From positions 1 to 39,728 of the forward strand of contig CANQVD010000036.1 of the NCBI GenBank assembly GCA_947627215.1: a DNA stretch of 39,728 nucleotides. Direction: 5' to 3'. Position numbers and translations under genes: made by a program. The notes below the pieces were generated by a model. The model had not been told where the DNA came from and did no database searches. It saw only the letters and a program-made list of their open reading frames with translations. This stretch comes from an uncultured Eisenbergiella sp. (lineage in GTDB: Bacteria > Bacillota > Clostridia > Lachnospirales > Lachnospiraceae). Each line of letters begins with the position of its first letter. The stretch's first letter is position 1. Below, one piece after another: positions 26,412 through 35,081 of this stretch.

Positions 26412-27257
26412 TCATGCCTGTCCCTGCTGGGACGCCTCGCCGGCGGACGTCTCGATCACGTCCGCCGTAACCGCGCTCTGCCGCTTCCGGTTGATCTCCC
26501 CTTCCAGCCGCTCGCAGAACTCCGTGGCGGCATCATAGGCCGACCGCATCGTCATCAGCGTAGCGGCCTGGGCGCCCAGCGCCGCCTCCAGCACCAGCTC
26601 ATAAAACATCGCCCCGAACACCATGTCCGCCGTTTCCCCGATCATCGCCCGCCGGTCCGGTACGAACAGCGCCGACCGGTCCTCATCCCGGTCCTTTTCC
26701 GCCCTCGCGGGAGGAAACAGCTCACAGACGGCGGGCGTCTGTTCCAGCATATTGACATATGCCGGATAGACCACATAAACGCCGGAGGCCCTTCCGTCTC
26801 TGCGCAGCGCAAGAAGCGACTCCAGCAGCGCGCCGCTCTCCTCAAAGGCCGGCACGTCCGCCAGCACCCATTCCCCCGCCAGCGGAACGTCTCTTCCCTT
26901 AAAATACCGGATCGCCTTTTTTCCGCAGGCCACCAGCAGAAAACGGTCCCGGCCGCCGAGCGTCTCCTCCGCGAATTTCAAAAGCTCCGCGTTGAAGCTC
27001 CCGCAAAGGCCCTTATTGGAGGATATCACGAGAAAAACCGGGGGCGCGGACGGATCCGGCGCGCGGACCGCATCCAGAAAGCTGTCCTGATACGCGTCGA
27101 AACAGGCTCTGCACTGCCTCCCGTACTCGGCGTACTGCCCGAACATCGCATTCAGTTTTGAAAATTTGGCGGCAGAAACCGTCCGCATGGCTCTGGTGAG
27201 CTTCTGCGTAGAACGGATGCCGCGCAGCTCTTTTTTTAAACTCTGAATGGAAGGCAT
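26412..27257 (-). CDS. atpG: F-type ATP synthase gamma subunit
   Basis: 281-aa central-stalk subunit. The N-terminal helix (SLKKELRGIRSTQKLTRAMRTVSAAKF) and C-terminal helix (AATLMTMRSAYDAATEFCERLEGEINRKRQ) that make the rotating coiled coil are well conserved, as is SSNKGLCGSFN. It starts 2 nt after the stop of the b-delta-alpha gene and is followed by beta. A short tandem duplication of AGTCCCGTCGG lies in the 73-nt gap before beta. Confidence 0.95.
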   Translation of the reverse strand: MPSIQSLKKELRGIRSTQKLTRAMRTVSAAKFSKLNAMFGQYAEYGRQCRACFDAYQDSFLDAVRAPDPSAPPVFLVISSNKGLCGSFNAELLKFAEETLGGRDRFLLVACGKKAIRYFKGRDVPLAGEWVLADVPAFEESGALLESLLALRRDGRASGVYVVYPAYVNMLEQTPAVCELFPPARAEKDRDEDRSALFVPDRRAMIGETADMVFGAMFYELVLEAALGAQAATLMTMRSAYDAATEFCERLEGEINRKRQSAVTADVIETSAGEASQQGQA

Positions 27258-27259
27258 GC

Positions 27260-29491
27260 TCAGGACCTCTTCTGATATGCGCCGAGCGCCGACCGGATCT
27301 GCTCCAGCAGAGCCGCGTCAGCCTTTTCCCCGGTCTTCAGCGCCTCCACAAGGGAAGCGTGCTTTTCTTCAAAAAACAGGAACAGCCCTTTTTCGACCCC
27401 GCTCATTTCCTCCAGCGGGACCTCCTGCGCGAAACCCTCCGAGACCGCGAACAGCAAAAGTCCCTGCTGCCAGTCCTCCAGCGGCTGGAACCTGCCCTGC
27501 TTCAGCGCCTCCATCAGATGCGCGCCCGCGTCCAGCGTCCGCCGGGTGACCTCGTCGATATCCGCGCCCAGTTGGGTGAAATCCGCCAGCTCCCGGTACT
27601 GGGCGAGCCCGGTGCGCAAACTGGCCGACATCTGCTTCATCAGCTTCGTCTGAGCGGCGCCGCCCACACGGGAAACGGAAAGGCCCACATTGATGGCGGG
27701 CCGCTGCCCTTCCCGGAACAGCTCGCTTTCCAGAAAGATCTGGCCGTCCGTGATGGAGATCACATTGGTCGGAATATAGGCCGATATATCCCCGGCCAGC
27801 GTTTCGATGATGGGCAGGGCCGTGATGGAGCCGCCGCCCAGCTCGGCGGAGAGCTGTGCCGAACGCTCCAGCAGCCTGGAGTGCAGATAGAAAATATCCC
27901 CCGGATAAGCCTCCCGGCCCGAAGGGCGGTGCAGCAGCAGGGAAAGCTCCCGGTACGCCACCGCATGCTTGGAAAGATCGTCGTAGATGATGAGCACATC
28001 CTTTCCGGCATACATGAAATATTCCGCCATGGCCGTGCCGGAGAAGGGCGCGATATACTGGGTCGCGGCGGAGCCGGAAGCGTTGGCCGCCACGATCGTG
28101 GTGTATTCCATGGCCCCGTACTGCGTCAGCCGGTCCTTGATCTCGGCGATGGTGGTATCCTTCTGCCCGATAGCCACATAAATACACACCGTGTCCTTGC
28201 CCTTCTGGTTGATGATCGCATCCAGGGCCAGAGCCGTCTTGCCGGTCTGCCGGTCGCCGATGATCAGCTCCCTCTGACCTCTGCCGATGGGAACCAGCGC
28301 GTCGATCGCCTTCACGCCGGTGTGCAGCGGCCTGCTGACGGAAGCCCGGTCCAGAATGCCCGGGGCTCTGCACTCGATGGGCCGCTTCGCTTCCGCATAG
28401 ATATAGCCTTCCCCGTCTATGGGGTTGCCGATGGCGTCCACCACCCGGCCCAGAAGCGCCTTCCCAACAGGAACCGAAGCGATCCTGCCCACACGGCGGA
28501 CCCGGCTGCCGCTCTCGATGTTCGCATATTCCCCGAACACGACGCAGCCGATCCGTTCCGGCTGGATGTCCAGGATCATGCCCCGCTCGCCGCAGTCGAA
28601 CTCCACGACCTCTCCGTACATGATGTCCGCCAGGCCGTCCATCCAGCAGATGCCGTCCGAGATCTGCAGGACCCTGCCCAACTGGTAAATATGGATCTTC
28701 GGCGCAAAGGACTCCGCCTTCTGTTCGAACTCCTCCAGGACCTCCCGGACAGGCTCATCCGTGGTGATGGGCTCCCGGCTGATGCCCTTTTCATAATGGT
28801 ACAGTTCCTCCGCCACAGTATAATCATATACGGTGTCGCCGATGCGCAGCCGAAGGCCGCCGATGAGCCCGGGATCCTCCCGCACCCACAGGGACGTCTT
28901 GCCGTTCACTTCCTGCAGGAGCCTTGTGGTAGCCTCGTCCACCTTTTTTACAAGAGCGGGATCCAGCGGATAGGCGGAGGTCAGCGTCACATAGAGCACA
29001 TCATGATATTTCAGATACGCCATATCCCCCGGCGTCAGCTTGATCTGACCCAGAATCTCGTCGATCTGTCCGGCCTCCTTTTCCCGCATCCTGCCAAGAT
29101 AGGGCTCTCTGGAAAAGAGATCCGCCACCTTTTCCTGCATGATCTGAAAAAAGCGGCGCTTCGTCTTGCCGATCATGATCCGGTAGATTTCCCGGCATTC
29201 ACGCTCCCCGAATGCCTCGATCTGGGAAATCCGCCCCTCCGCCTGTATTTTTTCCTGTTCCAGCGCGCTGCTGATCTGCGGATCCTCTCCCTTTTGGACC
29301 TGTCCGTCCGACACAGGCTCCGGCCCGGGCCCCGCGGGCGGAAGGCTTTTTTCGATCCGCTCCGCCTCGTCCAGCTCCGCCAGGATCCGCCTGCGGCGGT
29401 CGGAAAACAGACGGAGGACGAACTTCCGGCAGCACACGAACAGGATTCCCGCGAGTATGAGAAAATTAGCGATCACATATAAAATCTTCAT
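27260..29491 (-). CDS. atpA: F-type ATP synthase b-delta-alpha fusion subunit
   Basis: 743 aa, against ~500 for a normal alpha. Residues ~4-27 are a membrane helix followed by a charged stretch (FSDRRRRILAELDEAERI), as in subunit b. Residues ~165-235 match the C-terminal part of delta/OSCP (VTLTSAYPLDPALVKKVDE; DPGLIGGLRLRIGDTVYD). From ~245 on it is a complete alpha: GRVLQISDGI, Walker A GDRQTGKT (412-419), and the arginine-finger region SVSRVGGAAQ (Arg608). No separate delta gene exists in the operon, while a separate b gene lies 3 nt upstream. I saw no good internal start for free alpha. Mycobacteria are known to have b-delta fusions; the addition of alpha raises a stoichiometry problem (three alpha, one delta). 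Confidence 0.88.
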   Translation of the reverse strand: MKILYVIANFLILAGILFVCCRKFVLRLFSDRRRRILAELDEAERIEKSLPPAGPGPEPVSDGQVQKGEDPQISSALEQEKIQAEGRISQIEAFGERECREIYRIMIGKTKRRFFQIMQEKVADLFSREPYLGRMREKEAGQIDEILGQIKLTPGDMAYLKYHDVLYVTLTSAYPLDPALVKKVDEATTRLLQEVNGKTSLWVREDPGLIGGLRLRIGDTVYDYTVAEELYHYEKGISREPITTDEPVREVLEEFEQKAESFAPKIHIYQLGRVLQISDGICWMDGLADIMYGEVVEFDCGERGMILDIQPERIGCVVFGEYANIESGSRVRRVGRIASVPVGKALLGRVVDAIGNPIDGEGYIYAEAKRPIECRAPGILDRASVSRPLHTGVKAIDALVPIGRGQRELIIGDRQTGKTALALDAIINQKGKDTVCIYVAIGQKDTTIAEIKDRLTQYGAMEYTTIVAANASGSAATQYIAPFSGTAMAEYFMYAGKDVLIIYDDLSKHAVAYRELSLLLHRPSGREAYPGDIFYLHSRLLERSAQLSAELGGGSITALPIIETLAGDISAYIPTNVISITDGQIFLESELFREGQRPAINVGLSVSRVGGAAQTKLMKQMSASLRTGLAQYRELADFTQLGADIDEVTRRTLDAGAHLMEALKQGRFQPLEDWQQGLLLFAVSEGFAQEVPLEEMSGVEKGLFLFFEEKHASLVEALKTGEKADAALLEQIRSALGAYQKRS

Positions 29492-29494
29492 GCC

Positions 29495-29914
29495 TTAAAC
29501 CCTTACCAGACTTTCCGCGAAAGACGCAGCCAGACCATCCGCGTGTTCGCTCAGCAGGGAAAGAAGCTCGTCGCACTCCTCCTCTGCCTTCACACGATAG
29601 CCGTCCACCCGGTTCAGCCGTTCCTCATTGGCCTGCTCCATCCGCCGCCGTCCGTCCGCCCGGATCTTCTCGATCTCCGCCTTCATCTGCCTCTGCTGCT
29701 GCGCCAGCAGGGCGGCCTTTTTCTCTTCCAGCATGGACGCGTACGCCGCCTCCCGCTTTTCCTGCTCCGCTTTTCTGGCCGCGGCGTTTTGCACGCGCTC
29801 CCTGCGCGCATCCAGCAGGGCGAGCACAGGCCGAAACAGCAGAAAATGCAGGATCAGCATCAGCAGAAGGAAGCACAGAACGGTCCATATCACAACCGAT
29901 ATCTGAATCGTCAT
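29495..29914 (-). CDS. atpF: F-type ATP synthase subunit b
   Basis: 139 aa. One N-terminal membrane helix (~5-27, VVIWTVLCFLLLMLILHFLLF) then RPVLALLDARRERV and a long charged helix rich in Ala, Glu, Lys and Arg, as expected for the peripheral stalk. It is 13 nt behind the c subunit and 3 nt before the fusion subunit, whose own N-terminus is also b-like, so the stalk may be a b/b' heterodimer as in photosynthetic and mycobacterial enzymes. Confidence 0.9.
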   Translation of the reverse strand: MTIQISVVIWTVLCFLLLMLILHFLLFRPVLALLDARRERVQNAAARKAEQEKREAAYASMLEEKKAALLAQQQRQMKAEIEKIRADGRRRMEQANEERLNRVDGYRVKAEEECDELLSLLSEHADGLAASFAESLVRV

Positions 29915-29927
29915 GACTTCTCTCCCG

Positions 29928-30155
29928 TCAAATCTTTGCCACCAGCATGAAAGCGATCAGAAGCCCGTAGATCGTCAGGGCCTCCATCAGCGCCAGCGAA
30001 ATGATCAGCGTGGAACGGATGTCCTTGGCGGCATCCGGCTGGCGTGCGATGCTTTCCATGGCGCTTTTTGCCGTCAGCCCCTGCCCGATGGCGGGTCCCA
30101 GCGTGCTGACCGAGATGGCGATTGCCGCTGCGAGTGCGATGATTTCTGTTTTCAT
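29928..30155 (-). CDS. atpE: F-type ATP synthase subunit c
   Basis: 75-aa hairpin of two membrane helices joined by the polar loop ARQPDA. The ion-binding Glu is in [16 protein letters not shown] is kept in helix 1, but the Ser/Thr that follows the Glu in Na+-binding rings (EST) is Ala-Leu here, and the stretch closely matches the proton-type chloroplast/cyanobacterial c. H+ coupling is therefore more likely than Na+. The ATG at 30155 has AAGGAGGAG upstream; the longer frame runs through the intergenic spacer. Confidence 0.93.
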   Translation of the reverse strand: MKTEIIALAAAIAISVSTLGPAIGQGLTAKSAMESIARQPDAAKDIRSTLIISLALMEALTIYGLLIAFMLVAKI

Positions 30156-30234
30156 GATTCTCCTCCTTATTTTCTTTTCCCGGATTTTCCGATTTTTTCT
30201 TCCATAGCCCGTATTGCCGATGCAGCGCTCCGGC

Positions 30235-30909
30235 TCATTCCGCTTCCGTTTCCTCATCCAGATAGATCGAAACGAGCATGGTGAACACCATGGCCTGCAG
30301 CGCGCAGAACAAAAGCGACAGCGCCATCATCACGACGGGCACCCCGATGGGGAAAATACTGTAAAGCTCCTCCGTCACCATTTCCTCCCCGAAAACATTT
30401 CCGAAAAGACGCAGCGCCAGAGAAGCGGGCTTGATGAACTCGTCCAGCAAAAGCAGCGGCAGCATGAAAAACATGGGGCTCACAAAGCGTTTGAAATAAT
30501 GCTTCACGCCGGCCCGCAGTCCCGCGATCTGCAGAAACACAAAGGACACGATCCCCAGCCCTGCCGTCACCGAGAGGGACGATGTCGGCGCCTTCACATA
30601 ATCCGTCTGTCCCACTCCGGGAAACAGTCCCGAATAGTTGGCGAAGATGATGAAAATGAACAGCGCCGCCAGAAATGAAAAATACCGGCGGGATTTTTCC
30701 CGGCCCAGGAGATCCCCGAAGAAATTGTCCAGGTATTCCACCCCGGTTTCGATCACATTCTGAAAAATGCCCGGCCGTTCCTTCAGATTGTGCCGGACGA
30801 TCAGGGAAATGACCGTTATGACCGCCAGAATGATCCACATCATGACCACCTCCCCCGTCACGTCCAGTATCCCGAACAGGGGAAAGATCACCTTTGACTC
30901 CTCACCCAT
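30235..30909 (-). CDS. atpB: F-type ATP synthase subunit a
   Basis: 224-aa Fo stator subunit with several membrane helices. The essential Arg is Arg167 in [17 protein letters not shown]; the helix before it contains [10 protein letters not shown], and [13 protein letters not shown] matches the conserved APT-T region. It forms the ion half-channels facing the c-ring. Its ATG overlaps the atpI stop by one base (TGATG), showing translational coupling. An 80-nt spacer with a strong ribosome site separates it from c. Confidence 0.94.
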   Translation of the reverse strand: MGEESKVIFPLFGILDVTGEVVMMWIILAVITVISLIVRHNLKERPGIFQNVIETGVEYLDNFFGDLLGREKSRRYFSFLAALFIFIIFANYSGLFPGVGQTDYVKAPTSSLSVTAGLGIVSFVFLQIAGLRAGVKHYFKRFVSPMFFMLPLLLLDEFIKPASLALRLFGNVFGEEMVTEELYSIFPIGVPVVMMALSLLFCALQAMVFTMLVSIYLDEETEAE

Positions 30910-31226
30910 CAGCCAAGATCCTCCTTTCGATGCAGCGAATCGTTGAGCTTTACCAGCCGATACGTGAACCAGAGCATCGGCAGCGTGAGCCCCAGACAGC
31001 CTCCGGCCAGAAGCCAGATCCGATCCCAGGGCGTACGGCCGCCGAGCAGATACAGCAGCACCAGGAAGGCGATCTGCACCGGCTGCTTCACCATCTGGAC
31101 CATCAGATATTTCGATTCGTGTTTTTTGAGGACATACCGCGAAACCGCATAACCGACCGAAGCGACGGCCGCGCCCGCGAGGAATGCAAGAAATGCGCCT
31201 GAAAAATTGTTTCCGATTGCAATCAC
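30909..31226 (-). CDS. atpI: ATP synthase I-like small membrane protein
   Basis: About 105 aa with four hydrophobic segments, placed as the first gene of the atp operon, where AtpI (c-ring assembly / Mg2+ related) normally sits. Sequence identity to AtpI is not strong by eye, so the call rests mainly on size, topology and position; an AtpR-like role is an alternative. The start is uncertain: the frame begins at GTG 31226, but GAAGGTGAT around it looks like the ribosome site itself, so a start at a non-ATG codon a few bases later (ATT/ATC) is possible. Confidence 0.65.
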   Translation of the reverse strand: MIAIGNNFSGAFLAFLAGAAVASVGYAVSRYVLKKHESKYLMVQMVKQPVQIAFLVLLYLLGGRTPWDRIWLLAGGCLGLTLPMLWFTYRLVKLNDSLHRKEDLG

Positions 31227-31243
31227 CTTCTTTTCAGCCTTTT

Positions 31244-31268
31244 ATTATATCACGCCGCGCGAATTATA
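31244..31268 (-). promoter_or_regulatory. candidate -10 boxes of the atp operon
   Basis: Two perfect TATAAT boxes on the minus strand lie ahead of atpI: 31244-31249, preceded by TGA (an extended -10, TGATATAAT), and 31263-31268. No good -35 is seen 17 nt upstream of either, so the extended one is the better candidate. Confidence 0.45.
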
Positions 31269-31337
31269 CAAGCTCGTTCACAAACTTTTTAGGCATTTTC
31301 AGGTATTTTGCACAGACCGTTCGCCATAGAAAACCCC

Positions 31338-31528
31338 CGTCAGAAAGCGCCGCCCGCCTGCCGCTCATATGCATTCCTTTTCCGGACACGCTCGCGCTCG
31401 AGAAAAACGCAGCGGTGCTAAACTCAGCTTCGCCCAAAGGGCTCGCTTCATTAAGCACCGGCGTTTTTCTAACGGTCCGGGAAAATGGAATGCATATGAG
31501 CGGCAGGCTGGCGGCGCTTTCTGCCGGA
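31338..31528. repeat. ~190-bp long-hairpin repeat element
   Basis: The outer arms 31338-31378 and 31488-31528 pair over 41 nt with two mismatches, including CGCTCATATGCATTCC. Inside, GAGAAAAACGC-CGGTGCT (from 31401) pairs with AGCACCG-GCGTTTTTCT (to ~31471), and the tip is CGCCC-AAA-GGGC (31432-31443). The whole element can fold into one cruciform or RNA hairpin. It fills the gap between the atp operon promoter and the LURP-one gene stop. No transposase and no clear target duplication were seen. The short frames inside it look spurious. A MITE-like or other intergenic repeat is the likely class. Confidence 0.85.
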
Positions 31529-31552
31529 GATACTCTGCAGCGAACAACTGCG

Positions 31553-32023
31553 CTAATTACGGGAACATTTCTCCGCGTCGATGGCGAGCACCAGCATCAG
31601 CGCGCCGAGGGCGTCCTGCGGATCCTCCACGTCGATCACATAGGTATCGGTCCAGTGAAGGAGCTCCTTCGAGACGACGGCGATACGCTGCCCGGCGGAG
31701 TTCAGGATGGTATAGTCCCATTCCATGAAATCTCCCTCTACATGCCAGCCGTTATAGTCGATATCGAACTTTGGCCGCAGAAACGTGAATTCTTTGGCAA
31801 TACAGCCCAGATACCGGTCTCCCAGCCAGATCTCAAATTTGGGGAGCCAGGTGAGAACGCGTTCCTTCACCGTTCCGATCTCGTTGTCATATCTGTCAAA
31901 TATTTTCAGACAGTGTCCCCAGGAGAGCTGACCTTTCACAGTATAAACCGTCTCCCCGGCTTCATCGTAGATATCGTAGCTGTCAAACCAGGAAAAAAGG
32001 CGCTGTTTGAATAATAATTTCAT
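31553..32023 (-). CDS. LURP-one-related / tubby C-terminal-like protein
   Basis: 156 aa, length typical of the bacterial LURP-one-related family (DUF567, e.g. YxjI). It is built of repeated beta strands with family-like phrases: YDIYDEAGETVYTVKGQLSWGHCLKIFD, then EIGTVKERVLTWLPKFEIW and GWHVEGDFMEWDYTILN. A single central helix (DALGALMLVLAIDAEKC) at the end closes the tubby-like barrel. No catalytic residues are known; the fold is thought to bind lipids or act as a scaffold. It starts 33 nt after metY ends, with GGGGAGGAACGGGAG before the ATG, so co-transcription with metY is likely. Confidence 0.85.
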   Translation of the reverse strand: MKLLFKQRLFSWFDSYDIYDEAGETVYTVKGQLSWGHCLKIFDRYDNEIGTVKERVLTWLPKFEIWLGDRYLGCIAKEFTFLRPKFDIDYNGWHVEGDFMEWDYTILNSAGQRIAVVSKELLHWTDTYVIDVEDPQDALGALMLVLAIDAEKCSRN

Positions 32024-32056
32024 CTCCCGTTCCTCCCCCGCGGTCTCTGCCCTCTG

Positions 32057-33346
32057 TCATTCCGCAGCCGCATCCAGCGCCTGCGCCAGATCCGCGATCA
32101 GATCCGCCTTATCCTCCAGGCCGCAGGAAATGCGGATCAGCCCGGCCGGCACTCCGGCTTCCTTTAACTGCTGCTCGTTCATCTGCCTGTGGGTGGAGGT
32201 GGCCGGATTCAGGCAGCAGGTCCTGGCATCCGCCACATGGGTCTCGATCGCCGCCAGCTTCAGATGCTTCATGAAGCTCTCCGCAGCGGCCTTTCCCCCT
32301 TTGAGCTCGAAGGACACCACGCCGCACCCGCCCTTCGGCAGGTATTTCTGTGCCCGTTCATAATATCGATCGGTTTTCAGCCCGGAATAGTTCACGCACT
32401 TCACCTTCGGATGGGCGGCCAGGAATTCCGCCACGGCCTGCCCGTTTTCCACATGGCGGGGCATCCGCACATGCAGGGACTCCAGCCCCAGATTCAGATA
32501 AAAGGCATGCTGCGGCGACTGGATGCAGCCCAGGTCACGCATCAACTGCGAAGTCGCCTTGGTGATAAAAGCGCCCTCCATGCCGAATTTCTCCGCATAG
32601 GTGATCCCGTGATAGGACTCGTCCGGCGTACACAGTCCCGGAAATTTATCCGCATGCGCCATCCAGTCGAATTTCCCGGAGTCCACGATCGCGCCGCCCA
32701 CGGCCACGCCGTGACCGTCCATGTATTTCGTGGTGGAATGGGTCACGATATCCGCTCCCCACTCGATGGGCCGGCAGTTCACCGGCGTCGGAAACGTGTT
32801 GTCCACAATCAGCGGCACGCCGTGGGCATGGGCCGCCTTCGCGAACCGCTCGATGTCCAGCACGGTCAGCGCGGGATTGGCGATGGTCTCCCCAAACACC
32901 GCCCGGGTATTCTCCTGAAACGCCGCATTCAGCTCCTCCTCCGTGCAGTCCGGCGACACGAATGTGGCAGAGATTCCCATCTTCGCCATGGTCACCGAGA
33001 TCAGATTGAAGGTCCCGCCATAGATCGAAGAAGAGGATACGATATGGCTCCCCGCCTCGCAGATGTTGAACAGCGCCATGAAATTGGCTGCCTGCCCGGA
33101 CGAGGTGAGCATGGCCGCCGTGCCGCCCTCCAGCGCCGCGATCTTGGCCGCCACCATATCGTTGGTGGGATTCTGCAGCCTGGTATAAAAATATCCGGAA
33201 GCCTCCAGATCAAACAGCTTCCCCATGTCCTCGCTGGTCTCATAGCGGAATGTGGTGGACTGCACGATGGGGATCTGCCTCGGCTCCCCGTTGCCCGGCG
33301 TATAGCCTCCCTGTACACATTCCGTTCCGATTTGATAATTACGCAT
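32057..33346 (-). CDS. metY: O-acetylhomoserine aminocarboxypropyltransferase (sulfhydrylase)
   Basis: 429-aa PLP enzyme of the Cys/Met metabolism family, which makes homocysteine from O-acetylhomoserine and sulfide (cytoplasm). The PLP lysine is Lys207 in HSTTKYMDGHG; the phosphate-binding LTSSGQAAN, the YTRLQNPTND motif and VDNTFPTPVNCRP are present. The length and the extended segment near residues 230-260 fit MetY rather than MetB/MetC. The ATG follows AGGAGAGAAATACG. No SAM or S-box riboswitch is visible in the 96-nt leader region before it. Confidence 0.92.
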   Translation of the reverse strand: MRNYQIGTECVQGGYTPGNGEPRQIPIVQSTTFRYETSEDMGKLFDLEASGYFYTRLQNPTNDMVAAKIAALEGGTAAMLTSSGQAANFMALFNICEAGSHIVSSSSIYGGTFNLISVTMAKMGISATFVSPDCTEEELNAAFQENTRAVFGETIANPALTVLDIERFAKAAHAHGVPLIVDNTFPTPVNCRPIEWGADIVTHSTTKYMDGHGVAVGGAIVDSGKFDWMAHADKFPGLCTPDESYHGITYAEKFGMEGAFITKATSQLMRDLGCIQSPQHAFYLNLGLESLHVRMPRHVENGQAVAEFLAAHPKVKCVNYSGLKTDRYYERAQKYLPKGGCGVVSFELKGGKAAAESFMKHLKLAAIETHVADARTCCLNPATSTHRQMNEQQLKEAGVPAGLIRISCGLEDKADLIADLAQALDAAAE

Positions 33347-33442
33347 CGTATTTCTCTCCTGTCATCTTTTTTCTGTCAAACTCTCCCGCGCAGCACGGCT
33401 GCCGCGACGCCCGCCGTACGGCCCTTCCTTCTCCCGCGCGGC

Positions 33443-35074
33443 TTATCCTTCCCTCGTCCAGACGATCTTTTCCGCGATCATTTCATCGATATCCATGCCG
33501 ATAACGGCGGAGGCTCTGGCCTTGACCGCGGCGTCGTCCGGTGTCCCCAGATATTTGTACATCTCAAATGCCTGCTTGCGGTTCCCGTTCACATCCTTCA
33601 GCCCCAGATCCAGCTTGCTCTGCATCTCCTGCGCGTGATCCGTCATCCGGAACAGCATGAAGGCATCCACATCCGGCAGAGAGGCCGCCTTCAGATACCC
33701 GTACGCGATCGACGCGGCCTGGTTTTCCTCCCCGAAAGCGGACGTATAGCCCACCTCTGCCAGGGAAATGCTTCTGACCTCCCCTTCCGGGTTTAAAAGC
33801 TCGGGCCAGTGCATGTAATCGATCAGAATATCCAGATTCTGCATGGTGATATAGGGCGTGGAAAGCGTGCTCCCCACCCACCGCGCGGGACCGTTCCAGG
33901 CGTAGGGATCCGTCAGCGGAGAATTGTAGGGATGATAGGAAAGTCCCCAGTCGATGTTCCCCTCCCGCCGGATCCAGTAGTTAAACCGGTCCAGATAATC
34001 CCGGGCGAGAAAGCTCCCCGGATTGGATTTGCGGTTCCATTCCTGGTCGATGGAATTGTAGATCCGCAGGCTGGCGTTGGCCGCCTTCATCTCATTGTAG
34101 ATGATGCGGAATGCCTTCACATAAATGTTGCTGTTAAAATCCAGCGAGTCGGAATCCGTGTACCACCATTCCGTCCGCGCGTTGACTTCATTTCCCAAAA
34201 TCCAGTTATCGATCTGGCCGTGCTCCTCCGGATCGCAGTAGCGCCGTCCGAGGAAAGCGCCGATCGCCTTTAAATGCGCCGTCCCATAGGGCTGCGCCAC
34301 GTTCAGCGCATACCCCGGGCACTCCGCCCCAAAGGCCCTGGGATGCACCAGATCCCGGGAATATTCCCCTTCTCCCCGGTTCAGCAGCACCATGGTGACC
34401 TGCACGTCCATGGCGTTGTAGGTGCGGATCATATCGTCATAATACGAAATTTTGTCCCCGTTAAAATACCAGGTCTGACCGTTGTAATCAAAGGAAATGG
34501 CGCCCGGCACCGATTCGTCCGAGCAGATATCATCCAGATACAGATTATAGATGACCTGCTGTATGCCGAGCTCCTCCAGCTCTCCCGCCACTACGTCCTC
34601 CAGAGTCGGCAAAATTCCCTTGATTCCGCCGTCCATGCGTTCCGCGGCGACGGGGGCCAGAGCCTCCGGGTTCGTAATGTAATGCTCGTCGCTGACCTGC
34701 TCCATCCGACCGCCCCGCTTCACGGAAACCAGGAATTTGCGGGACAAATTGGACGCCTCCGTGTCATACTCCAGCGGAAAACGCACGGTGACCGACCCTC
34801 CCGCGTCGGTCCTGCCCACCACTTCCCCGGCAGGGCCGTCCTCGTAGACCTCGTCCGCATAAAGATAAAACATGCCGTCGTCGCTGGAAGGGACCGGATC
34901 CGCCTCGATCTCGCAGACCACCTCCGTTCCTTCCACCAGGCAGGAAACGATCCGCACCGTCCGGCCTGCGGCCTGTACCGTGCGCGCGCTGCCGCTCAGA
35001 AATGCGGCACACAAACCCAGCAGCAGGGCCGCCGCTCCTCCGGCCGCCCGCATCAACCTCTTTTTTTCCATCAT
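33443..35074 (-). CDS. secreted DUF5722 protein, glycosidase-like barrel
   Basis: 543 aa. Signal peptide: EKKRLMR, hydrophobic GGAAALLLGLCAAFLSG, cleavage near VQAA (~residue 35). A beta-rich N-terminal domain (~36-135) is followed by a (beta/alpha)8-like domain. Glu296 in WILGNEVNAR and Glu440 in SLAEVGYTS stand where clan GH-A glycosidases keep acid/base and nucleophile, so a retaining glycosidase activity is plausible though not shown for this family to my knowledge. Two adjacent ATGs (35074, 35071) follow GAGAGG; the second has better spacing. The frame upstream to 35206 lies inside the transposase remnant. It is upstream of metY, 96 nt apart, with no obvious functional link. Confidence 0.8.
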   Translation of the reverse strand: MMEKKRLMRAAGGAAALLLGLCAAFLSGSARTVQAAGRTVRIVSCLVEGTEVVCEIEADPVPSSDDGMFYLYADEVYEDGPAGEVVGRTDAGGSVTVRFPLEYDTEASNLSRKFLVSVKRGGRMEQVSDEHYITNPEALAPVAAERMDGGIKGILPTLEDVVAGELEELGIQQVIYNLYLDDICSDESVPGAISFDYNGQTWYFNGDKISYYDDMIRTYNAMDVQVTMVLLNRGEGEYSRDLVHPRAFGAECPGYALNVAQPYGTAHLKAIGAFLGRRYCDPEEHGQIDNWILGNEVNARTEWWYTDSDSLDFNSNIYVKAFRIIYNEMKAANASLRIYNSIDQEWNRKSNPGSFLARDYLDRFNYWIRREGNIDWGLSYHPYNSPLTDPYAWNGPARWVGSTLSTPYITMQNLDILIDYMHWPELLNPEGEVRSISLAEVGYTSAFGEENQAASIAYGYLKAASLPDVDAFMLFRMTDHAQEMQSKLDLGLKDVNGNRKQAFEMYKYLGTPDDAAVKARASAVIGMDIDEMIAEKIVWTREG

Positions 35075-35081
35075 TCGCCTC

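Noticed and set aside
27359-29482. Long plus-strand open frame (707 aa) opposite the fusion subunit
   Set aside because: It is antisense to a clearly coding gene; its Arg/His/Pro/Gln-rich translation is a codon-bias mirror of GC-rich coding sequence.
29928-30155. Sodium-coupled ATP synthase / N-ATPase operon
   Set aside because: Gene order is the standard a-c-b-alpha-gamma-beta-epsilon rather than beta-first, and the c subunit lacks the Ser/Thr after the ion-binding Glu.
31264-31728. Short frames on both strands inside the hairpin element
   Set aside because: They read through nested inverted repeats, lack ribosome sites, and one overlaps the LURP-one gene antisense.
33347-33442. SAM-type riboswitch before metY
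   Set aside because: The gap is only 96 nt and shows no S-box-like conserved core.
32189-33796. Plus-strand open frame (535 aa) across metY and DUF5722
   Set aside because: It runs antisense through two well-supported genes and shows no recognisable domain.
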